From assembly GCA_013397845.1 (NCBI GenBank), contig VZTG01001081.1, positions 371,737-435,736 of the forward strand: a stretch of DNA of 64,000 bases. Direction: 5' to 3'. Shown here piece by piece: positions 61,901 through 64,000 of this stretch. The DNA is from Melanocharis versteri. Taxonomy: Eukaryota; Chordata; Aves; Passeriformes; Melanocharitidae. The notes below the pieces were generated by a model. That model was not told where the DNA came from. It saw nothing but the letters and a program-made list of their open reading frames with translations, and did no database searches. Every line of letters begins with the position of its first letter. Within the stretch, counting starts at the first letter, position 1. The position numbers were made by a program, and so were the translations under genes.

Positions 61901-63483
61901 GTCTTTCAAAGAATTCTTGTGCTATAGGTAGAACAGTCAGCTGAGTCTCCGGAACATTCCTCATGCCTTTTCTTGGAAAAGCTCTGCTTTTGTCAGGGGA
62001 AAAACGAAATGCTTTTGAATAAAGACCACTTTAAAACTGATGTCAGTATGGAGCCTGTTAGGAATTTTGTGAAGCAGGTTGATTCTTTGGTCTGTCAACG
62101 TTTGTTTTTAAACTTTCTAAAGCTCCTCTATTGACAATGGAATTAAATTACACTATTTGTTTGAGTAGCAGGTCAGTTTATGGCAAATTTTGTGACAGTA
62201 GCTCTATATTACAGCAGAGCACATTTATTAATTTTAAAGAGCCGTCTAATAAACTGCTAATAGCAGGGTAATACTCTAAAGGCTTTTGCTGAGCAAAATT
62301 TGCTCACTTGGGTTAGTTGGATGTGCTTAAAAGGGCAGTAATGGCATAAATAAATTGTGTTCTGTCCCACTTGTGCGCAGGTGAGGGAGATGGCTGCCAC
62401 CACACTCAGCGGGCTCCTGCAGTGCAACTTCCTCACCATGGACGGGCCCATGCAGACTCACTTTGAGCAGCTCTGCAAGATGAGGCTCCCCAAGAAGAGG
62501 AAGAGGGACCTGGCCTCAGTGGGGGACACAATTCCTTCAGGGGGTAAGAAAGCAGCTCAGGAAGAAGTCAGTGTTTTGTGTTACATAGACTCCCATAGAA
62601 TTCGATTTGCAACAAAAATGGTAAGAATACGCAGCAAAGGCAAATAGTTTTATTATGTACTCCTATGTTAAATTAATTTCTTACTCTTGTAGAATTAACA
62701 TTAAAGAGGTTTTTCCAGTTTCCAGTTCACGGAGATAAAAATGCAGATGCTGAGGGATAGCAAGTTCCTCCATAAATAAAGCTCCTTGGCTGTCACAACA
62801 TAGTTTCACTCCTTGCCCATCTTACCTTCTGTTTGTTAGCAGTGTGGACTTTTTATTCTAAAAAAAAACCCCACAAAACAACCAACCAAACCAGAACAAA
62901 ACCCCCCTTAGTTAACCCTGATTTGGAACTTCAGCTTCTGCCTGGGCATTTAATGCATCTGAGTCAAAGTCATTTGACCCAGAAGTCTGGCTTTTCATAT
63001 TGTCCAGTAGTTCTGGGATTTGAGAAAACACTCTGAATGCAGAAAGAGGGAACATGGAAATGTTGTTCATGAGTTATTTGAAATGTTTATAAACAGGGAA
63101 GCTCATTTGAAATGTTTATAAAGTGTCCAGTAGTTGCGGATTGTTTCCTAATGGAAGAATGTGTAAAAAATTAAAGAGACGAGAATGAATCTGGGATTCT
63201 GAGTAAGGAAGCAGAACCAATCTGGAGATTCATAAGTTTGTGTCTGTAGAACTGTCTGGATTTCTACAGAAGCTGGAGGTCTCTGCAGTGCCAGGGGGTT
63301 TGTTGCTGGTTTTCTTTAACTGATGTGGGCTGATGCCCTGTTTTTGCAGACCTGGTGAAGCGCCACGCCGGCGTCCTAGGGCTCAGTGCCTGCATCCTGT
63401 CCAGTCCCTACGATGTGCCCACCTGGATGCCACAGCTCCTCATGGACCTCAGTGCCCACCTCAATGATCCCCAGCCCATTGAG
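22559..63483 (+). CDS. PSME4: Proteasome activator complex subunit 4 (PA200), 45 coding exons, C-terminus outside window
   Basis: PA200 is the vertebrate Blm10-family cap. It is a large HEAT-repeat-like solenoid that binds the ends of the 20S proteasome, opens its gate without ATP and favours degradation of acetylated histones, notably in spermatogenesis and DNA repair. The 45 exons sum to 5328 bases, exactly 1776 codons, with every junction in phase and no internal stop. The start at 22559 (gacATGg, strong context) gives [20 protein letters not shown]. That is 23 residues shorter at the N-terminus than the human protein of 1843 residues as I recall it, and collinear afterwards. The bromodomain-like part keeps the Asn-Phe pair (1693-1694 here, 1716-1717 in human), and a PKKRKR basic nuclear-import motif follows at 1714-1719. 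About 44 C-terminal residues, including the gate-opening tail ending in YYA, are missing at the right edge. Introns 18 and 43 start with GC. No paralogue or break is seen. Confidence 0.97.
22732..28432 (+). other. PSME4: PSME4 intron 1
   Basis: 5.7 kb. It holds the end of the CpG island, a CR1 fragment at about 24375-24778 and homopolymer T runs near 26580 and 26720. I see no exon-like segment in it. Confidence 0.85.
24375..24778 (+). mobile_element. CR1 LINE 3'-end fragment (sense)
   Basis: The segment runs from a degenerate start near gataaaaggctgagagaatc through ggaggccctggcacaggctg and ggttggacagggcttggagc to the terminal accattctgtcgttctgtga. The last bases are the short tail repeat of avian CR1. 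It is truncated at the 5' end and immobile. The long minus-strand open frame over it is a by-product of the repeat. Confidence 0.94.
28433..28573 (+). CDS. PSME4: PSME4 exon 2
   Basis: Residues 58-105: [17 protein letters not shown] to ARLLINLLK. Acceptor tttgcag, donor gtgagt. Confidence 0.97.
29065..29181 (+). CDS. PSME4: PSME4 exon 3
   Basis: Residues 105-144: [20 protein letters not shown] to HLGLNWFP plus one base. Acceptor cctattag, donor gtaagt. Confidence 0.97.
29182..33540 (+). other. PSME4: PSME4 intron 3
   Basis: 4.4 kb. It holds the degraded LTR at 29501-29659, T runs at about 30351 and 30748, and a 10-base direct repeat (tgacaatagg twice) near 32940. Nothing coding-like is seen. 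Confidence 0.85.
29501..29659 (+). mobile_element. Degraded solo LTR of an avian endogenous retrovirus
   Basis: The left end tgtggtttaaccccagctgg caactaagc is the characteristic start of a widespread avian LTR family. The right end has the matching taccccagccaataccagca followed by cag. The middle is largely deleted, leaving about 160 bases. No internal viral genes and no clear target duplication are present. It is an inert relic inside a PSME4 intron. Confidence 0.65.
33541..33585 (+). CDS. PSME4: PSME4 exon 4
   Basis: Residues 144-159: [16 protein letters not shown] small 45-base exon; acceptor tttctcatttcag, donor gtaagt. Confidence 0.96.
34233..34382 (+). CDS. PSME4: PSME4 exon 5
   Basis: Residues 159-209: [18 protein letters not shown] to PPELHHKGF. 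Acceptor ttgttttcag, donor gtaggt. Confidence 0.97.
35095..35158 (+). CDS. PSME4: PSME4 exon 6
   Basis: Residues 209-230: [20 protein letters not shown] then G. Acceptor tttcttTcag, donor gtaagt. Confidence 0.97.
36450..37010 (-). pseudogene. Antisense coding-like remnant in PSME4 intron 6, parent not recognised
   Basis: On the minus strand an open stretch from 37010 down to 36669 reads [18 protein letters not shown], then [34 protein letters not shown] and [15 protein letters not shown] before a stop. Just past the stop, in another frame, comes SEREESP-like sequence with [17 protein letters not shown] and [13 protein letters not shown], stopping near 36541. Protein-like text resumes as [15 protein letters not shown]. 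Coding-like sequence in successive shifted frames with stops suggests a decayed retrocopy or exon. There is no clear poly-A tail or target duplication. Chance is a real alternative. Confidence 0.35.
37335..37409 (+). CDS. PSME4: PSME4 exon 7
   Basis: Residues 231-255: [19 protein letters not shown] to DPYVPK. Donor gtaaca. Confidence 0.97.
37527..37649 (+). CDS. PSME4: PSME4 exon 8
   Basis: Residues 256-296: [20 protein letters not shown] to AVMWITAMM. Donor gtgagt. Confidence 0.97.
38057..38149 (+). CDS. PSME4: PSME4 exon 9
   Basis: Residues 297-327: [20 protein letters not shown] to NNGRWL. Donor gtgagt. Confidence 0.97.
38466..38570 (+). mobile_element. CR1 LINE 3'-end fragment with internal duplication
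   Basis: A short sense copy: gggccttggagcagcctggg, then a 19-base block ggaaggtgtccctacccgt repeated as ggaaggtgtccctgcccat, then ggaactggatgagctttgag. It lacks the usual terminal tail and is followed by a T run. Confidence 0.85.
39113..39378 (+). CDS. PSME4: PSME4 exon 10
   Basis: Residues 328-416: [20 protein letters not shown] to ELVIPPVLE plus two bases. The longest PSME4 exon in the window; donor gtaagt. Confidence 0.97.
40868..41054 (+). CDS. PSME4: PSME4 exon 11
   Basis: Residues 416-478: [20 protein letters not shown] to [11 protein letters not shown]. Acceptor cattttacag, donor gtgagt. Confidence 0.97.
41734..41823 (+). CDS. PSME4: PSME4 exon 12
   Basis: Residues 479-508: [20 protein letters not shown] to QERDDLSE. 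Donor gtaaga. Confidence 0.97.
42779..42843 (+). CDS. PSME4: PSME4 exon 13
   Basis: Residues 509-530: [19 protein letters not shown] then MD plus two bases. Acceptor gaaaactgtag is weak in pyrimidines; donor gtgagt. Confidence 0.96.
42944..43094 (+). CDS. PSME4: PSME4 exon 14
   Basis: Residues 530-580: [20 protein letters not shown] to [10 protein letters not shown]. Donor gtatgt. Confidence 0.97.
44234..44332 (+). CDS. PSME4: PSME4 exon 15
   Basis: Residues 581-613: [20 protein letters not shown] to DMCRAAVK. Acceptor ctcatttttag, donor gtgaga. Confidence 0.97.
44674..44743 (+). CDS. PSME4: PSME4 exon 16
   Basis: Residues 614-637: [20 protein letters not shown] then LTG plus one base. Donor gtaagt. 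Confidence 0.95.
45150..45217 (+). CDS. PSME4: PSME4 exon 17
   Basis: Residues 637-659: [20 protein letters not shown] then LSE. Acceptor cgttgttcctctag, donor gtattc. Confidence 0.95.
45726..45941 (+). CDS. PSME4: PSME4 exon 18
   Basis: Residues 660-731: [20 protein letters not shown] to LSEYFPIK. The exon ends aag and the intron begins gcaagg. No GT gives the correct junction to DWGKPGD, so this is a GC donor. Confidence 0.96.
45942..47069 (+). other. PSME4: PSME4 intron 18, GC-AG type
   Basis: A 1.1 kb intron starting gcaagg and ending ttgctgcag. It is AT-rich, with a CA/A-rich patch near 46605-46660. No repeat family is recognised. Confidence 0.9.
47070..47227 (+). CDS. PSME4: PSME4 exon 19
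   Basis: Residues 732-784: [20 protein letters not shown] to LGELEMS plus two bases. The segment [13 protein letters not shown] differs clearly from the mammalian form but keeps its length. Confidence 0.96.
47837..47932 (+). CDS. PSME4: PSME4 exon 20
   Basis: Residues 784-816: [20 protein letters not shown] to KGERVAHL. Acceptor ctctttgtttaag, donor gtaagt. Confidence 0.95.
48463..48518 (+). CDS. PSME4: PSME4 exon 21
   Basis: Residues 816-835: [18 protein letters not shown] plus one base. Donor gtgagt. Confidence 0.96.
49033..49089 (+). CDS. PSME4: PSME4 exon 22
   Basis: Residues 835-854: [18 protein letters not shown] plus one base. Acceptor ttctcttttag, donor gtaagt. Confidence 0.96.
49277..49332 (+). 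CDS. PSME4: PSME4 exon 23
   Basis: Residues 854-872: [18 protein letters not shown]. Acceptor cacaattgcag, donor gtatgc. Confidence 0.96.
49411..49509 (+). CDS. PSME4: PSME4 exon 24
   Basis: Residues 873-905: [20 protein letters not shown] to KKSMENR. Donor gtcagt; intron 24 is only 86 bases. Confidence 0.96.
49596..49658 (+). CDS. PSME4: PSME4 exon 25
   Basis: Residues 906-926: [20 protein letters not shown] then E. Acceptor tttttttacag, donor gtaatt. Confidence 0.97.
49814..49909 (+). CDS. PSME4: PSME4 exon 26
   Basis: Residues 927-958: [20 protein letters not shown] to STSSYGQ. Donor gtgagg. Confidence 0.97.
50244..50375 (+). CDS. PSME4: PSME4 exon 27
   Basis: Residues 959-1002: [20 protein letters not shown] to DVTQKQFK. 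The donor gtactg is weak. Confidence 0.96.
50923..51132 (+). CDS. PSME4: PSME4 exon 28
   Basis: Residues 1003-1072: [20 protein letters not shown] to YETIGLDFA. Donor gtgagt. Confidence 0.97.
51264..51400 (+). CDS. PSME4: PSME4 exon 29
   Basis: Residues 1073-1118: [20 protein letters not shown] to KEKNAEAL plus two bases. The middle is one of the least conserved parts of the protein against mammals, though its length is kept. Confidence 0.96.
51630..51683 (+). CDS. PSME4: PSME4 exon 30
   Basis: Residues 1118-1136: [17 protein letters not shown] plus two bases. Acceptor ctctttctctcag, donor gtaagt. Confidence 0.96.
52206..52335 (+). CDS. PSME4: PSME4 exon 31
   Basis: Residues 1136-1179: [20 protein letters not shown] to HDALVVRK. 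Donor gtgagc. Confidence 0.97.
52942..53023 (+). CDS. PSME4: PSME4 exon 32
   Basis: Residues 1180-1207: [20 protein letters not shown] then PICPYKI plus one base. Donor gtaggt. Confidence 0.95.
53340..53493 (+). CDS. PSME4: PSME4 exon 33
   Basis: Residues 1207-1258: [20 protein letters not shown] to THWGYYTWP plus two bases. Donor gtgagt. Confidence 0.96.
54085..54154 (+). CDS. PSME4: PSME4 exon 34
   Basis: Residues 1258-1281: [20 protein letters not shown] then LTE. Acceptor tttttaatattcag, donor gtaaga. Confidence 0.95.
54602..54727 (+). CDS. PSME4: PSME4 exon 35
   Basis: Residues 1282-1323: [20 protein letters not shown] to RRFCLFK. Donor gtaagg. Confidence 0.97.
55067..55219 (+). CDS. 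PSME4: PSME4 exon 36
   Basis: Residues 1324-1374: [20 protein letters not shown] to SKHWTFEK. The donor gtgctg is weak. Confidence 0.96.
55628..55732 (+). CDS. PSME4: PSME4 exon 37
   Basis: Residues 1375-1409: [20 protein letters not shown] to WGTCIATSC. Donor gtaagt. Confidence 0.97.
56206..56297 (+). CDS. PSME4: PSME4 exon 38
   Basis: Residues 1410-1440: [20 protein letters not shown] to GGSFVDA plus two bases. Donor gtaaaa. Confidence 0.97.
56678..56809 (+). CDS. PSME4: PSME4 exon 39
   Basis: Residues 1440-1484: [20 protein letters not shown] to NVRERIG plus two bases. Acceptor ctgtttcccag, donor gtcagt. Confidence 0.97.
56987..57165 (-). mobile_element. CR1 LINE 3'-end fragment (antisense)
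   Basis: It starts with tcatagaatgtttttgattg and continues with ccttaaagcccatccagtcc, atgggcagggacaccttcta and ctgtccaacctggccatgga to ccctgtgccagggcctc. This is the reverse complement of the avian CR1 tail. It sits in PSME4 intron 39 and is 5'-truncated. Confidence 0.93.
57382..57590 (+). CDS. PSME4: PSME4 exon 40
   Basis: Residues 1484-1554: [20 protein letters not shown] to GIKLLKT plus one base. Acceptor ttgtttgtttttttag, donor gtaagt. Confidence 0.97.
57716..57801 (+). CDS. PSME4: PSME4 exon 41
   Basis: Residues 1554-1582: [20 protein letters not shown] to LPLFFK. Acceptor ttattcaaacag, donor gtacat. Confidence 0.96.
57898..58025 (+). mobile_element. CR1 LINE 3'-end fragment (sense)
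   Basis: A diverged copy: ccaaggccaggttatacgag, then gtgcccctgcccatggcag and tcctttccaacccaaaccat leading to the terminal ccatgattct. It sits in PSME4 intron 41. Confidence 0.85.
58543..58671 (+). CDS. PSME4: PSME4 exon 42
   Basis: Residues 1583-1625: [20 protein letters not shown] to VLQVLKQ. Acceptor gctcttatttag, donor gtgatt. Confidence 0.97.
59246..59401 (+). CDS. PSME4: PSME4 exon 43
   Basis: Residues 1626-1677: [20 protein letters not shown] to LLEDEQLE. The exon ends gag and the next bases are gcaagt. Only this GC donor joins correctly to VREMAATT. Confidence 0.96.
59402..62380 (+). other. PSME4: PSME4 intron 43, GC-AG type
   Basis: A 3.0 kb intron starting gcaagt and ending cacttgtgcgcag. 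No repeat family or coding-like segment is recognised in it. Confidence 0.9.
62381..62543 (+). CDS. PSME4: PSME4 exon 44 (bromodomain-like part, nuclear signal)
   Basis: Residues 1678-1732: [20 protein letters not shown] to GDTIPSG plus one base. It holds the Asn-Phe pair reported to matter for acetyl-histone binding in mammalian PA200 (1693-1694 here) and the basic stretch PKKRKR. Donor gtaaga. Confidence 0.97.
63350..63483 (+). CDS. PSME4: PSME4 exon 45
   Basis: Residues 1732-1776: [20 protein letters not shown] to [10 protein letters not shown]. Donor gtaaaa. About 44 residues remain, expected in two further exons right of the window. Confidence 0.97.
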
Positions 63484-64000
63484 GTAAAAATACAGCAGTT
63501 GTCTATTCAGCAGAATACCTGTGACTCATTCTTAGTTCTCTTTTCTAGGAAAAGTATAGAAACCTATTAAGAAATTTAATTCCCACTGCTTTTTACTAAA
63601 TGACTCTGAACAGTTTTAAAGCGTGACCTGCTTTTAAGTATTTTTTTGTGGTAGATCTGTCCTTGCTTTCAAATTTAAAGCACTTAAGTGAAAGCTTCAA
63701 GAACTGTATTTATCATGAGGAAGCGAGTTTTTTTCATTAAAAATGCCCCTTTTGTGCATGCCATTCCAAGAAACATCAACCTGAACCAAAACATCAGTCT
63801 GGAACTTTTTAAAATGAAGTGTTATGAGCTGCCCTAGAAATAAGTTTTTAAAGAAATAGCTGCCTTTAACTCTTATTTTTTGTCCTGTCTGTTGGGTTTT
63901 GTTGACCTTTGCTGTTTAAGCCAGAGGAATGAGACGAAGAATTCCTTAGATGTTTTCAGACCACAAACACCCATCTGAAACACCCAAGGAAGAGGCAGTG
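63484..64000 (+). other. PSME4: PSME4 intron 45, start
   Basis: AT-rich intronic sequence up to the right edge. I found no acceptor followed by the expected MTVKKTLSNF-type segment within it. Confidence 0.85.

Noticed and set aside
1..64000. tRNA, rRNA, microRNA or CRISPR features
   Set aside because: No cloverleaf box motifs, ribosomal segments, convincing precursor hairpins or spaced repeats were seen by eye. A covariance-model search would be decisive.

Overview
The window reads as nuclear DNA of a bird, possibly a songbird (the clade is inference). Genes are split by introns with GT-AG junctions. The dispersed repeats are fragments of the avian CR1 LINE 3' end, plus one remnant of an avian retroviral LTR. 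Both recognised genes are vertebrate: ACYP2 (muscle-type acylphosphatase) and PSME4 (proteasome activator PA200). There is no sign of bacterial operons, CRISPR or phage.

Layout. (1) Positions 1-8058 are a long intron of ACYP2 (minus strand) with nothing recognisable in it. (2) Positions 8059-10260 hold the first three coding exons of ACYP2. One is a 17-base microexon that carries the catalytic arginine. The last coding exon was not found and probably lies left of the window. (3) Positions 10070-10700 form a CpG-rich bidirectional start region. The ACYP2 start codon overlaps an ATG on the plus strand. That ATG opens a chain of phase-compatible candidate exons running to about 16.05 kb. I do not recognise the product. 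It is the strongest candidate here for an undescribed gene, although its last part needs a frame change, so it may be broken or mis-modelled. A roughly 24-base minisatellite fills most of its first intron. (4) Positions 16.3-22.4 kb are intergenic, with one CR1 copy and a two-copy 28-base tandem repeat. (5) From 22559 to the right edge lies PSME4 on the plus strand. I placed 45 coding exons totalling 5328 bases, exactly 1776 codons in one uninterrupted frame. They stop about 44 residues short of the usual C-terminus, so probably the last two exons lie beyond the window. Two PSME4 introns begin with GC instead of GT.

PSME4 introns hold four CR1 fragments, a degraded LTR and an antisense coding-like remnant of unknown parentage. 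From memory of mammals, ACYP2 and PSME4 lie head to head almost directly. Here their start codons are about 12.3 kb apart, and the unknown plus-strand gene occupies the gap. No functional link between the two recognised genes is implied: one hydrolyses acyl phosphates in the cytosol, the other caps the 20S proteasome in the nucleus and cytosol.
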